Shown here: positions 26,901-35,740 of the stretch, piece by piece
How positions within the stretch are numbered: the first letter of the stretch is position 1
Layout: every line of letters begins with the position of its first letter
Source: Pedobacter changchengzhani
GTDB lineage: Bacteria > Bacteroidota > Bacteroidia > Sphingobacteriales > Sphingobacteriaceae
NCBI RefSeq assembly: GCF_004354365.1
Contig: NZ_SJCY01000016.1
Span: 1 to 59,303 of the forward strand
Reading direction: 5' to 3'
DNA: 59,303 nt
The notes under the pieces: generated by a model
What the model saw: the letters and a program-made list of their open reading frames with translations, nothing else
Told to the model about the DNA's origin: nothing
Databases searched by the model: none
Made by a program: the position numbers and the translations under genes

Positions 26901-28345
26901 TAAGTATTGTTGGTGGCAACGATTTTAACCTCGTGCTTTTTGGCCAACGCGATTAAAGAAGTATTTACACGGTCTTCGTCTTCTTGATTATGACGCATCA
27001 CCTCGATATAAAAATCATCGCCAAATTGGCTTTTCCACCAAAGCAATGCATCTTCCGCTTGCGTTTCGCCTAAGTTTAAAATCTTATTGGCAACCTCGCC
27101 CGATAAATTTCCAGAAAGCACAATAATATCCTCTTTGTATTGCTCAATAACCTGTCTATCTATCCGTGGAACATAATAAAAGCCTTTTGTATAGGCTATA
27201 GATGACATTTTTGCCAAATTATGATACCCCGTTTTATTCTTCGCCAATAGCACCATTTGGTAACCATTGTCTTTTGTAGTTCGATCTAGATGGTTATTAC
27301 ACACAAAAAATTCTACACCAACAATTGGCGTAATCACCATTTCAGTTGGGCGTTCACCAGCTTCAATAGCGGCAGCATTTTTAGCTTCGGCAGCTTTATT
27401 GTGGTTTAAAACCTGACTCACAAAATGAAAAGCGCCCATCATATTGGCATGATCTGTCATGGCTACCGCAGACATTTTATTAGCTGCCGTTGCCTTAATT
27501 AAATCAGGAATGCTAATGGTACTTTGTAAAACTGAAAATTGCGTATGGTTGTGTAAGTGCACAAAATTTGCAGCACCAAGTTCCTGCTTATTTCCTTCAA
27601 GCTCTTCCTTAGAAATACCACCGCCTTCAGTTTTTTGTAGGCGTTTTCTAATTTCTTCGGAAGCTGATTTTAAGTTTACATGTTTAATACCAAAACTAGG
27701 TATGGTAGATGGGTTACTTTCTCGAAATCGCGGAAAATATTCAACGTCAACCAGTAATTCTTCCTTTTTAAAAACTTCTTTTTGGATTAACGCTAAAAAA
27801 CAGCGGGTTGTGGCTTCTACATCGGCGGTTGCATTGTGTGCTTCGTTAAATGGTGTTCCGAATAAATATGAATGGAGTTCGGTAAGCGTTGGCAACTTAA
27901 ACTTCCCGCCTCTACCGCCCGGTAATTGTAAAAGTTGCGCCGTAACTTCTGTACAGGTATCTAAAACTGGCTTGGCCAACATTCCATTTTCTATACCTAA
28001 GCGATGAAACTCACTGCCCATAATGTTTACATCGAAACCTAAATTTTGCCCGACAATAAACTTGGCTTTTGATAGTACCAGATTAAATTTCTCTAAAACT
28101 TCGGCTAAGCTTATGCCCTGTTCAATTGCAAGTTCCGTAGAAATTCCATGGATGCGTTCGGCATCATAAGGTATGTTAAATCCCTCTGGCTTAACCAAAT
28201 AATCTTGATGCTCGATCAAAACCCCCATCTCATCATGCAATTGCCAAGCAATTTGGATACAACGAGGCCAGTTATCGGTATCGGTAATTGGTGCGTTGTA
28301 ATTACGAGGCAAACCCGTGGTTTCGGTATCAAAAATTAAATACAT
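23912..28345 (-). CDS. dnaE: DNA polymerase III alpha subunit with fused N-terminal 3'-5' exonuclease
   Basis: Replicative polymerase of 1477 residues. An N-terminal DEDD exonuclease domain (about 1-190) shows FDTETTG with the first Asp and Glu, GQNLGFDVNIM, and HNATADVEAT with the final His/Asp. Next is the PHP domain starting near FVHLHNHTQFSVL (about 265). The polymerase core has GPGRGSAAGSVVAYCLW and the catalytic PDIDIDFDDEGR (about 690), then the tandem HhH region and an OB fold near GGLVVTASQRITKTGKPFGTF. The exonuclease fusion makes it longer than the ~1160-residue E. coli enzyme and is usual for Bacteroidota. A promoter lies 42 nt upstream. Confidence 0.96.
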   Translation of the reverse strand: MYLIFDTETTGLPRNYNAPITDTDNWPRCIQIAWQLHDEMGVLIEHQDYLVKPEGFNIPYDAERIHGISTELAIEQGISLAEVLEKFNLVLSKAKFIVGQNLGFDVNIMGSEFHRLGIENGMLAKPVLDTCTEVTAQLLQLPGGRGGKFKLPTLTELHSYLFGTPFNEAHNATADVEATTRCFLALIQKEVFKKEELLVDVEYFPRFRESNPSTIPSFGIKHVNLKSASEEIRKRLQKTEGGGISKEELEGNKQELGAANFVHLHNHTQFSVLQSTISIPDLIKATAANKMSAVAMTDHANMMGAFHFVSQVLNHNKAAEAKNAAAIEAGERPTEMVITPIVGVEFFVCNNHLDRTTKDNGYQMVLLAKNKTGYHNLAKMSSIAYTKGFYYVPRIDRQVIEQYKEDIIVLSGNLSGEVANKILNLGETQAEDALLWWKSQFGDDFYIEVMRHNQEDEDRVNTSLIALAKKHEVKIVATNNTYYIDKKNANAHDILLCVKDGEKQATPIGRGRGYRYGLPNQEYYFKTPEEMKALFADLPEAIFNIQEIVDKISIYKLAREVLLPKFDIPEEFLVTEDEADAGKRGENKFLRHLTYEGAKKRYKELTPEITDRLDFELATIEKTGYPGYFLIVQDFIAEARRRDVSVGPGRGSAAGSVVAYCLWITNIDPLKYDLLFERFLNPDRVSMPDIDIDFDDEGRGRVMEYVINKYGSSQVAQIITYGTMAAKSSIRDTARVLDLPLFEADKIAKLIPNMKLAKIFNLDEKALKEALRPDEYERVQELKAMGLLKDLSAETIQQAQVLEGSLRNTGIHACGVIITPSDITNFVPVATAKDSDLYVTQFDNSVVESAGLLKMDFLGLKTLTLIKDTVKLVKKRHDILLDPDEFPIDDVLTYELFQRGETIGIFQYESPGMQKYMKELKPTVFDDLIAMNALYRPGPMEYIPSFVKRKNGEEEIKYDLDACEEYLKETYGITVYQEQVMLLSQKLAGFTKGEADVLRKAMGKKQKEVLDKMKPKFVKQAAEKGHDPVTLEKIWKDWEAFASYAFNKSHSTCYAWIAYQTAYLKAHYPAEYMAAVLSNNMSDIKQVAFFMEECRQMGVVVLGPDVNESDLKFSVNANGEVRFGMSAVKGVGEKAVESIIEERLENGPYSSVYDFAKRSNTRVVNKKAYESFVYSGAFDAFGGHRAQFFYIGPNDKMNGIEKIIKYANDFQNNESTSQASLFGGSKADLILEPTLPISPEWALLDRLKYEKDAIGIFLSGHPLDNYKLELDKFCTHGVRQLSIINKVRMGDSNEEVLAEFEKLKNRELCVGGLVVTASQRITKTGKPFGTFVFEDYEDASEMALFGEDFLKFKSFLTEGYFLQIRGRVGERFGKAGDWEFKITAINLMSELRDKLAKSLTIQVPIDRINEDLMRQIEEILTENKTDTDQQNCQLNFTIFDQEKNVHVDMPSKNVKINPNNRFLEQLESLHVVSYKLN

Positions 28346-28387
28346 ATTGCTTTAAAGAGTTAACCGCAGAGAAAAATTACGGTTCTT

Positions 28388-28395
28388 CAAAAATA
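28388..28395 (-). promoter_or_regulatory. -7 box (TATTTTTG) of dnaE
   Basis: Exact minus-strand TAnnTTTG match, 42 nt upstream of the dnaE start, with TTGACA 23-26 nt further upstream. Confidence 0.55.
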
Positions 28396-28466
28396 GGAAA
28401 TTTGACGGTGGGAGTTGTCAAGATTTTATCAACAAAGAGCAAGATTCAGTCCAGCTCCAAAAATCT

Positions 28467-28840
28467 GGCGCAAGCGTCCCGCTTGTGACTTTAAACTAAA
28501 AGTAACTAAGGAAATAACTAAATCACAAGCGAGACGCTTGTGCTAGAATGAACGATTTTAAACGATGAAGCCAAGTTTGGCACCGAGAATCTGGCGCAAG
28601 CGTCCCGCTTGTGACATTAAATCGAAGAAAATCAAAAAAGTGAATACATAGCATATTTATATAACTATATCACAAGCGGGACGCTTGCGCTAGAATGAAC
28701 GAATACAGCCTTGTGCCAGATGAGGCAACTAAGTAAATAACTAAATCACAAGCAGGACGCTTGCGCTAGAATGAACGATTTTAAACGATGGAGCCAAGTT
28801 TGGCACCGAGAATCTGGCGCAAGCGTCCCGCTTGCGACTA
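28467..28840. repeat. left REP-like cluster, six palindromes flanking the RAYT gene
   Basis: Six copies of a 15-bp palindrome. The A form is CAAGCGTCCCGCTTG and the B form its complement CAAGCGGGACGCTTG, with CAAGCGAGACGCTTG and CAAGCAGGACGCTTG variants. Positions and orientation: 28471 A, 28526 B, 28597 A, 28673 B, 28749 B, 28820 A. Each has a conserved flank (AATCTGGCG before A; GCTAGAATGAACGA after B). A block of ~223 bp is duplicated: copies starting near 28526 and 28749 share the whole B-spacer-A unit. Alternating head-to-head REPs are the layout of bacterial interspersed mosaic elements. Confidence 0.9.
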
Positions 28841-28853
28841 ACATACCAAAATC

Positions 28854-29447
28854 CTATTCGATCAATTTAACATCAATCAGTCCTTTAACACCAGCATAAT
28901 CTCTTGCACTACTATAAAGATAATGCATAGGTTCATCCACAATTCCAGCAACTACCGGGTTATTGTGCGTATAATCAAGTTTCTGCTCCATCATATAATT
29001 ATCCCATAATTCAATAGGATGATTGTCCTGCTGCCAAAACTGGAAACTGTCATTATTGCTATTTTTATTGCCTGCCCTTTGCATCATCCACAATAACCAC
29101 TCTTTTCTACTTTCTACAGGGTTTTCGGTAATTGCTTTTTTTAAACATTTTGAGGTAAAACTTTTAAAATCTCTGAGAATATCTTCCATGTTTTCGCCAT
29201 TCGTTCCAATAATTAAATGAACATGACTTGTCATAATACACCAAGCATAAATTTCCAAACCCTTTTTCTCTTGGCAATATTTTAAGTTATCAACTAATAT
29301 GTCTTTATATTCATTTCTAATAAAAACATCCAACCAGTAAACTACAGCAAAGCTGATGAAATATAACTTGCTCTGATCGCGGATTTTGTACTTGACACTC
29401 AATGTATAAATATATGACTTGTACAGGAATTCGGACCGAAAAAACAA
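28854..29447 (-). mobile_element. REP-associated tyrosine transposase (RAYT, Y1_Tnp family)
   Basis: A single-domain Y1 nuclease of 197 residues as drawn. The HUH motif is SHVHLII (His 75 and 77) and the nucleophilic Tyr is in KLDYTHNNPV (Tyr 159), a signature of RAYTs that act on REP hairpins. Homologues usually begin near SVKYKIRDQ, so a TTG start at 29402 giving 182 residues is more likely than the ATG at 29447. No TnpB or resolvase is present. Flanking REP clusters on both sides, closest ones in opposite orientation (28820 A, 29488 B), match the known RAYT/REPtron arrangement. The gene appears intact. Confidence 0.9.
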
Positions 29448-29487
29448 AAAAAATCATTTTTATGCAGCTAATTTTTCTTGGATATCA

Positions 29488-29900
29488 CAAGCGGGACGCT
29501 TGCGCTAGAACAACCGAGTAAAGACTTGCGCCAGTTGGGAAGCCGCAACTCCAAGAATCTGGCGCAAGCGTCTCGCTTGTGACTTTAAACCGAAGACAAT
29601 CAACAAAGTGAATACATCGCACATTTTACATAATTATATCACAAGCAGGATGCTTGCGTTAGAATGAACGAATAGAGCCTTACGCCAGATGAGGCACCTA
29701 ATTTTTCTTGAATATCACAAGCGGGACGCTTGCGCTAGAACAACCGAGTAAAGACTTGCGCCAGTTGGGAAGCAGCAACTCCAAGAATCTGCCGCAAGCG
29801 TCTCGCTTGTGACTTTAAAGTCGACTACAATCAACAAAGTGGATACATCGCATATTTTACATAACTAAATCACAAGCGGGACGCTTGCGCTAGAACAACC
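29488..29900. repeat. right REP-like cluster, six palindromes flanking the RAYT gene
   Basis: Six copies of the same palindrome: 29488 B, 29565 A (CAAGCGTCTCGCTTG), 29642 B (CAAGCAGGATGCTTG), 29718 B, 29795 A, 29873 B. The segment from 29488 to 29717 is repeated from 29718 with period 230 bp, including the non-REP spacer AACAACCGAGTAAAGACTTG and CAACTCCAAGAATCTG. Spacer sequences differ from those of the left cluster, though the REP core and its immediate flanks are shared. Confidence 0.9.
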
Positions 29901-29998
29901 GAGTAAAGACTTGGCCCAGTCGAGATGACGACTCACAGAATAGATTTATATAATGCAGTCATCTACAGACTCACTTATAAAATACGATTTAACGATCA

Positions 29999-30035
29999 TA
30001 AAAAAACTCCTCTCCTTAAACTAAGGAGAGGAGTT
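29999..30035 (-). terminator. terminator of the DJ-1/PfpI gene
   Basis: Perfect 14-bp stem: minus-strand AACTCCTCTCCTTA (30035-30022) with its complement at 30018-30005, 3-nt loop, then seven T on the minus strand. It lies 17 bp after the stop. Confidence 0.85.
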
Positions 30036-30051
30036 AAACAAACGTTATTTC

Positions 30052-30735
30052 TTACTTACCTTCTAGCGCTTTTAAAAGAACCTTTGCAGCTTCCTCTGAT
30101 GAGCCAGGATTTTGTCCGGTAATTAGGTTACCATCCATTTTTACGTAAGAACCCCAATCTGGTCCTTTACTATAATTACCACCTAGTTTTTTAAATTCAT
30201 CTTCTAAAAGAAAAGGTACAACTTTAGTCAGTTGCACTGCTTCTTCCTCTGAATTTGAAAAACCTGTTACATTTTTACCTTTTACCAAAGGATCGCCATT
30301 TTGAGCTTTAACTTTAATTAAAACACCTGGAGCGTGACAAACAAATGCAATAAATTTTTCGGCTTTATTAAAATCTTCAATTAATGAGATTGATTTTTCA
30401 TCATTTGCTAAATCCCAAAGTGGACCGTGGCCTCCTGGATAAAACACAGCATCGAAATCTTTTTCGTTTACATCAGCCAATTTTACAGTATGTGCCAATT
30501 TATTTTTCAAATCTTCATCCTGATCAAAACGCTTTGTTGATGCTGTTTGTGCACTCGGATCTTCACTTTTTGGATCAATTGGTGGTTGACCTCCTTTTGG
30601 CGAAGCGATTGTTAATTCTACGCCCGCATCTGCCATTACGTAATATGGTGCTACAAATTCTTCAATCCAAAATCCTGTTTTTTCTCCTGTATTTCCCAAC
30701 TCGCTGTGGGAAGTTAAAACTATTAGTACTTTCAT
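30052..30735 (-). CDS. DJ-1/PfpI family protein (class I glutamine amidotransferase-like)
   Basis: A 227-residue cytoplasmic protein of the Hsp31/glyoxalase III-like branch of DJ-1/PfpI. The nucleophile Cys is in IAFVCHAPGVL (about residue 131), with a Glu near GFWIEEFVAPYYV and the catalytic-site region FYPGGHGPLWDL. Members act as glyoxalases, deglycases or holding chaperones; the sequence cannot decide which. It is monocistronic, with its own terminator, and divergent from the secreted protein at 31138. Confidence 0.88.
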   Translation of the reverse strand: MKVLIVLTSHSELGNTGEKTGFWIEEFVAPYYVMADAGVELTIASPKGGQPPIDPKSEDPSAQTASTKRFDQDEDLKNKLAHTVKLADVNEKDFDAVFYPGGHGPLWDLANDEKSISLIEDFNKAEKFIAFVCHAPGVLIKVKAQNGDPLVKGKNVTGFSNSEEEAVQLTKVVPFLLEDEFKKLGGNYSKGPDWGSYVKMDGNLITGQNPGSSEEAAKVLLKALEGK

Positions 30736-31137
30736 TTTTATCTTATTTATATGTGATTACGCTATTCATTTATTGTGCCTAAAAACGGTCGTTTGTTAAA
30801 AATGACAAACCTTATACCAATCAAAAAAGAAGGATTTGACCTTATAAAGGCTGAAAAATTGTATCTTCCATCAGTCTTTGCATCATTAAAATACCAACGA
30901 CAGAATTATTGAAAAACAACAGGCGAATTAAAAGTGATTTCAACATTCACTGTAAAATCAATTGTATAACTCAATCATTGCAATAAAGTTTTTACACGAA
31001 GAAAAAATATTTAGAGAAGAAAAAGCCAATCTTTACAAAAAAACAAACGCGTATTTTCTCCTAACAAAAACATATAAATAACGAATTTCAGAATTGTTAA
31101 TTAAACTATAATCTTCAAGCTCCGTCAGATACAACTA
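30736..31137. other. divergent spacer between the PfpI gene and a secreted-protein gene
   Basis: About 400 bp, AT-rich, no coding frame that I can support. The only notable items are short ACGGTCGTTTGTTAAAAATGACAAACC with a GTTTGT...ACAAAC mini-inverted repeat (30790-30810) and several A-rich stretches. No exact TAnnTTTG box is apparent for either gene. Confidence 0.4.
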
Positions 31138-31887
31138 ATGAAAGTAACCCGAAATATTTTTAGCATATTGGCTTTGCTATGTTTAAACCTAGGCGTTTTT
31201 GCGCAAGCCACCGTACAAAAAATTAAAATTAATGGCTTATTAGCAGAATGGCCAAATCTACAAAACAACAAAAGTACTGGTACTTTTTATCAGTTTTATA
31301 ACGATCAAAAAAACTTTTACATCGCTTTAAAACTTACTGAAGATACATATATCAAAAAAGCACTTGCAGGAGGTTTAACATTATCTATCAATACAGATGG
31401 AAAAAAGAGCATTAAAGATATTTACCAAATTACAATAGCACCTGTAGAAGATTATAGAACCACGAGGCAGTTTACATCAACCCCAGTAAAAATAGATTCG
31501 GCAACTCAAAGCCATCGCAAAGAAGCGGTTACAAAAATTAAAGAACTGCATTTATCAGGTTTTACAGAGATTCCAGATAGCATTATTTCCATTTACAATA
31601 CTTACGGCATTAAAATAGGTGCCAAAGCGGATGTTAAAGGAAATATAAATTACGAGCTCTGCATACCGCTTGAACAATTAAAATTAGTTGCGAACAATAA
31701 AAATGAGGTTGCGATAAATCTACAATTCAACCCGATCAATTTTAATAACAACAGAGACCGCGGCAATCTGGCCAGAAATGGCGGAGGTTACGGTGGCGGA
31801 CGAAACCGTAACGGTGGAGCTGGAAATATTGATATGCTTCTACTAACGGTAGCAAACGATTTTTGGGAAAAATATACTTTACAGTAA
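31138..31887 (+). CDS. secreted CBM9/DOMON-like protein with Gly/Asn/Arg-rich stretch
   Basis: A 249-residue exported protein. The signal peptide ends near GVFAQA. The body starts with IKINGLLAEWPN, a pattern seen at the start of family-9 carbohydrate-binding or DOMON-like beta-sandwich domains, then TFYQFYNDQKNFYIALKLTED. A low-complexity RNGGGYGGGRNRNGGAG lies near residues 218-235, close to the C-terminus. The outer-membrane barrel gene begins 10 bp later, and that protein carries a similar Gly/Asn-rich run, so the two probably work together at the outer membrane. Ligand and function are unknown. Confidence 0.6.
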   Translation: MKVTRNIFSILALLCLNLGVFAQATVQKIKINGLLAEWPNLQNNKSTGTFYQFYNDQKNFYIALKLTEDTYIKKALAGGLTLSINTDGKKSIKDIYQITIAPVEDYRTTRQFTSTPVKIDSATQSHRKEAVTKIKELHLSGFTEIPDSIISIYNTYGIKIGAKADVKGNINYELCIPLEQLKLVANNKNEVAINLQFNPINFNNNRDRGNLARNGGGYGGGRNRNGGAGNIDMLLLTVANDFWEKYTLQ

Positions 31888-31897
31888 AATATAAATA

Positions 31898-34693
31898 ATG
31901 GCGAAACCTTTTACTTTTTTAAAATTCTTGATCTTTACAATATGCACCCTTTCAGCAGGCATTTCAAATGCACAAACACCGTCAGTTGTTCCAAAAAAGG
32001 ATAAAAATTCGCCTCTTTCTACCAGAGAAGTAAGCGGAATTGTAATGGGAAAGGATGAGATTTCCATTCCTTCGGTTAGTATTTACCTTAAAAGCGATGT
32101 AGATAGTTTGATTACGCAAACCAATGGCGATGGAATTTTCGTGTTTAAAAATGTAAAGTCTGCCAGTTTTATGATTACTGTAGCCAGTATTGGTTACCAA
32201 AGAATTGTAAAACGGATGAAGTTAAATGATGTTTTACCCCGTTTAGTTTTAGATCCTTTTGTGATACAGGAAGAAGTAAATACTTTAAGCGATGTAACCA
32301 TTACAGCAGAAAAAGGAATTGTTTACAAAGTGGATACTGTTGAATATACGGCAAGCGACTATAAAGTTCGTGAAAATGCAACCGTTGATGAATTACTTAA
32401 AAAAATGGAAGGCATGGAGGTTGGAACCGATGGATCGGTTACGCACCAAGGCCAACAAATTGTTAAAGCGAGGTTAAATGGCAAAGATTATTTAGGCGGA
32501 AATATTGCCCAAGTGATTCAAAATTTACCTGCAGATATTGTAGAAAAAATCCAAATTGTTGATGATTATGGCGACCAACCAGCACGTACGGGAATAAAAG
32601 ATGGCGACCCACAGAAAGTGTTGAACATTACTACAAAAGCCAGCAAATCGGTGGGCAATATGTTAAGGGCAAATGCCGGTATAGGAAGTTCTGAACGTTA
32701 TGAAGGCAGATTATTTTTACAGCGAATTAATGGCAACCAGCAAATTGGGGGCATACTAAACTTGCGCAACACAGTAAATGGCGTAGCATCAACAGGAAAC
32801 ATTGGCGCTGGTGGTGGCAGAAATAACGGTGGCGGAGGCAGTGGCGGTACTACGCAATATTCTAGTCCGGCGTTTAGCTATCGCGATCAGCTTACAAAAA
32901 ATATAGAAATTAACACCAGCTACAACTTTAGCAACAACAATACTAATTCTATCAATAAAAGTGAAGGGCAACAATTTAGTACTTTGGGCACTACAAATTT
33001 CATAAATCAATCACAACGGGATAATATCAACAAAGCCCATAAATTGGATTTGGAACTTGAATATAAAATCAACCCGAAAAATTTTCTTAGAATTAGTCCT
33101 TCTATTAACTTAAGCACAAACGAATCGATAAATAGCTCCAATCAACAGCGAACAGGTTTAATCCATCAAGATGTAGTTGGTAGCACCAATAGTACAAATA
33201 AAACCCCGAGTTTTAGTGGCGTAATTTTTTACCAGTACATTTTCGATAAACCACGTAGAAACATCTCGTTGCAAGTAAATGCATCGGGCGGCAATCAGCA
33301 ACAAGATAACGAGCAGAATAACCGAATTTTATATTATCAAGGACAAAGTGACGCCATATTGAGAGATTCTTTAGTTCATCGCCTCGTGGCACGCAAAAAC
33401 TTAAATAATACCTATCGCGCAAGCATGACGTATGTTGAGCCCTTGACAACACTTACGCAGTTAGAATTTAACGGACAAATTAATCGCCGAACGTATGATA
33501 ATGCTGCAACCACCAATAATATTTTAGCCGATGGATCTACACAAGCCATCGATTCGCTAAGCAATATTTTTGCATATTCTTTTACCGAAACCCGATTGGC
33601 GCTAAATTATCGTTACACAGGTTCAAAAACAAATATCTCTTTGGGAATTACCGGTATCCCGACAACCTTAGCAGGTTCGAAAATAAGCTTAAACACAACG
33701 ATTAAACGCAACGGCTTTAATTTAATTCCAATTTTCAGGTATCAATATGCCTGGTCAAGGCAACAGCGTTTTTCTATAAATTATTCTGGAAATGCGAATG
33801 AGCCTTCATTTAATCAAATACAACCCGTTCGAGATGAATCCAATCCACAAAACCCTGTGGTCGGTAATCCAGATTTAAAACCATCGTTTAGGCACTCGAT
33901 TAACACCAAGTACGATAACTATTTAAGTAACGAGCGACTAAATTTATCGTTTGCTGTAAACTACGATAAAACATCCAATCAAATTTCGACAAACGTGGTG
34001 CAAATTCCAGACGCTTTAGGTACGTTTAAAAATGAAATTCGATATGTTAATTTAAATGGAAGCTATAGTGTAAACGGAAATTACAATATTTCTAAACAAT
34101 TGGATAACAGGAAATATAACTTGGCTTTAAACGGTAGTGTGGGCTACAACCATCAGGTTTCTATGAGCAACAATGTGCTCAATGGAAGTAATGTATGGCG
34201 TTTAAACCAACGTTTTGGACCAAGAATAACACCAAACGACAATATTGAAATTAACCCTTATGTTGGATATGACGTTACGCGGTCTTCTTTTCAGCTTGCT
34301 AAAGGAAGCGATATTAGAACTTTATCTTTAGCGATTAATGGCAAATTTTACTTCTTAAAAACGTTCTCCATAAATTATAATGCGAGTAAAAATTATGTTA
34401 AAGGCTTATCCGCGAATATCTCCAGAAATCCGTTTATCATAAATGGTTCATTAGAAAAAGAATTTTTTAAACGCAAAAATGCAGTTTTGAGCTTACAGGT
34501 TTATGATATTTTAAAGCAGAACAACTTTGTAAATCAAACTTTAACAGAATATTCAATTACCAATACGTTAAGCAATGCATTAAGCCGCTACTTTATGATC
34601 AACTTACGGGTTAACCTGCAAAAATGGTCGGGAGTGCCCTCACGCAATGGTAGGCAAATGCAACGACGTGGCGATGGAAGCTTTATTAATTAA
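31898..34693 (+). CDS. outer-membrane beta-barrel protein, TonB-receptor-like (OMP_b-brl_3 type)
   Basis: A 931-residue exported protein. After the signal peptide comes a carboxypeptidase-regulatory-like (CarboxypepD_reg) domain, residues about 45-125 (SGIVMGKDEISIPSVSIYL). It is followed by a plug-like region (ENATVDELLKKMEGMEVG, LPADIVEKIQIVDDYGDQ) and a long beta-barrel. A GAGGGRNNGGGGSGG insert sits near residue 310. This class of barrel resembles TonB-dependent receptors, but an obvious TonB box was not found. No SusD-like partner is present; instead the preceding gene encodes a small secreted beta protein 10 bp upstream. Substrate unknown. Confidence 0.85.
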   Translation: MAKPFTFLKFLIFTICTLSAGISNAQTPSVVPKKDKNSPLSTREVSGIVMGKDEISIPSVSIYLKSDVDSLITQTNGDGIFVFKNVKSASFMITVASIGYQRIVKRMKLNDVLPRLVLDPFVIQEEVNTLSDVTITAEKGIVYKVDTVEYTASDYKVRENATVDELLKKMEGMEVGTDGSVTHQGQQIVKARLNGKDYLGGNIAQVIQNLPADIVEKIQIVDDYGDQPARTGIKDGDPQKVLNITTKASKSVGNMLRANAGIGSSERYEGRLFLQRINGNQQIGGILNLRNTVNGVASTGNIGAGGGRNNGGGGSGGTTQYSSPAFSYRDQLTKNIEINTSYNFSNNNTNSINKSEGQQFSTLGTTNFINQSQRDNINKAHKLDLELEYKINPKNFLRISPSINLSTNESINSSNQQRTGLIHQDVVGSTNSTNKTPSFSGVIFYQYIFDKPRRNISLQVNASGGNQQQDNEQNNRILYYQGQSDAILRDSLVHRLVARKNLNNTYRASMTYVEPLTTLTQLEFNGQINRRTYDNAATTNNILADGSTQAIDSLSNIFAYSFTETRLALNYRYTGSKTNISLGITGIPTTLAGSKISLNTTIKRNGFNLIPIFRYQYAWSRQQRFSINYSGNANEPSFNQIQPVRDESNPQNPVVGNPDLKPSFRHSINTKYDNYLSNERLNLSFAVNYDKTSNQISTNVVQIPDALGTFKNEIRYVNLNGSYSVNGNYNISKQLDNRKYNLALNGSVGYNHQVSMSNNVLNGSNVWRLNQRFGPRITPNDNIEINPYVGYDVTRSSFQLAKGSDIRTLSLAINGKFYFLKTFSINYNASKNYVKGLSANISRNPFIINGSLEKEFFKRKNAVLSLQVYDILKQNNFVNQTLTEYSITNTLSNALSRYFMINLRVNLQKWSGVPSRNGRQMQRRGDGSFIN

Positions 34694-34783
34694 TAAATTG
34701 ACAATTATTTTTATAAACTATTTGTATTTTCTAACTTAGGCTTATAAAAACAGCGTAGTTTTTATTTTTAAACTAAATACAAA

Positions 34784-35722
34784 ATGAAAGTAACAGTTGT
34801 AGGTGCTGGCGCAGTTGGTGCCACTTGTGCTGATAATATAGCCCGCAAAGAATTGGCTGATGAGCTGGTATTACTAGATATTAAAGAAGGTTTTGCCGAA
34901 GGTAAAGCTATTGATATGATGCAAACCGCCACTTTATTAGGTTTCGATACTAAAATTACGGGTGTAACTGGCGATTATAGCAAAACCGCAGGCTCTAGTG
35001 TGGTTGTAATTACATCAGGTTTACCTCGTAAACCAGGCATGACGCGCGAAGAATTAATTGGTATTAATGCAGGCATTGTTAAAGGCGTAGCCGAAAATAT
35101 TTTAAAATTCTCGCCAGATGCAATTATTATTGTAATCAGCAACCCGATGGATACAATGGCTTACTTAGCCTTGAAATCATTAGGGTTACCTAAAAACCGT
35201 ATTATTGGTATGGGCGGAACGCTTGATAGTGCCCGTTTCAAATTCTATTTATCGCAAGCTTTAAACTGTAGTCCTAGTGATTTGCAGGGTTTCGTAATTG
35301 GTGGCCATGGCGATACCACAATGATTCCGTTAACTAGATTAGCAACTTATCAAAGTTTGCCAGTAAGCAATTTATTAGATCAGGCTACGCTTGATAAAGT
35401 TGCAGCAGATACAATGGTTGGAGGTGCAACTTTAACTGGTTTAATTGGAACATCTGCATGGTATGCACCCGGTGCGGCAGGTGCGGCATTAGTTGAAGCA
35501 ATTTTACGCGATGAGAAAAAGCTATTCACTTGTTGCGTTTCTTTAGAAGGCGAATATGGCCAAGACGATATTTGTTTAGGCGTACCCGTGATTATTGGTA
35601 GAAACGGTTGGGAGAAAATCATCGATTTTAAATTAACCGATGAAGAGCAAGCAAAATTTAATAAAAGTGCAGATGCTGTGAGAAATATGAATGCAGTGTT
35701 GAAAGAAATGAAATTGGTGTAA
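34784..35722 (+). CDS. mdh: malate dehydrogenase (LDH-like type)
   Basis: TCA-cycle enzyme, malate to oxaloacetate with NAD. Nucleotide-binding VVGAGAVGATCADNIA, the catalytic loop TSGLPRKPGMTREEL with its conserved Arg residues that select malate, VISNPMDTMAYL with the Asn/Asp, and the catalytic His in VIGGHGDTTMIPL. The 312-residue length matches the LDH-like MDH group of Bacteroidota and many thermophiles. Both flanks carry non-coding repeats; no operon partner. Confidence 0.96.
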   Translation: MKVTVVGAGAVGATCADNIARKELADELVLLDIKEGFAEGKAIDMMQTATLLGFDTKITGVTGDYSKTAGSSVVVITSGLPRKPGMTREELIGINAGIVKGVAENILKFSPDAIIIVISNPMDTMAYLALKSLGLPKNRIIGMGGTLDSARFKFYLSQALNCSPSDLQGFVIGGHGDTTMIPLTRLATYQSLPVSNLLDQATLDKVAADTMVGGATLTGLIGTSAWYAPGAAGAALVEAILRDEKKLFTCCVSLEGEYGQDDICLGVPVIIGRNGWEKIIDFKLTDEEQAKFNKSADAVRNMNAVLKEMKLV

Positions 35723-35740
35723 CCCATAATTTGCCATTCC

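Noticed and set aside
27459..28007. 182-codon plus-strand frame opposite dnaE
   Set aside because: No start context or domain; it lies fully antisense to the well-supported exonuclease and PHP parts of dnaE.
28854..29447. Ordinary IS200/IS605 insertion sequence
   Set aside because: The single Y1 protein resembles RAYTs, there is no TnpB, and REP clusters rather than IS ends flank it.
28467..29900. CRISPR-like array of short palindromes
   Set aside because: Palindromes alternate orientation, spacers are themselves duplicated, and a RAYT gene lies in the middle; REP elements explain all of this.
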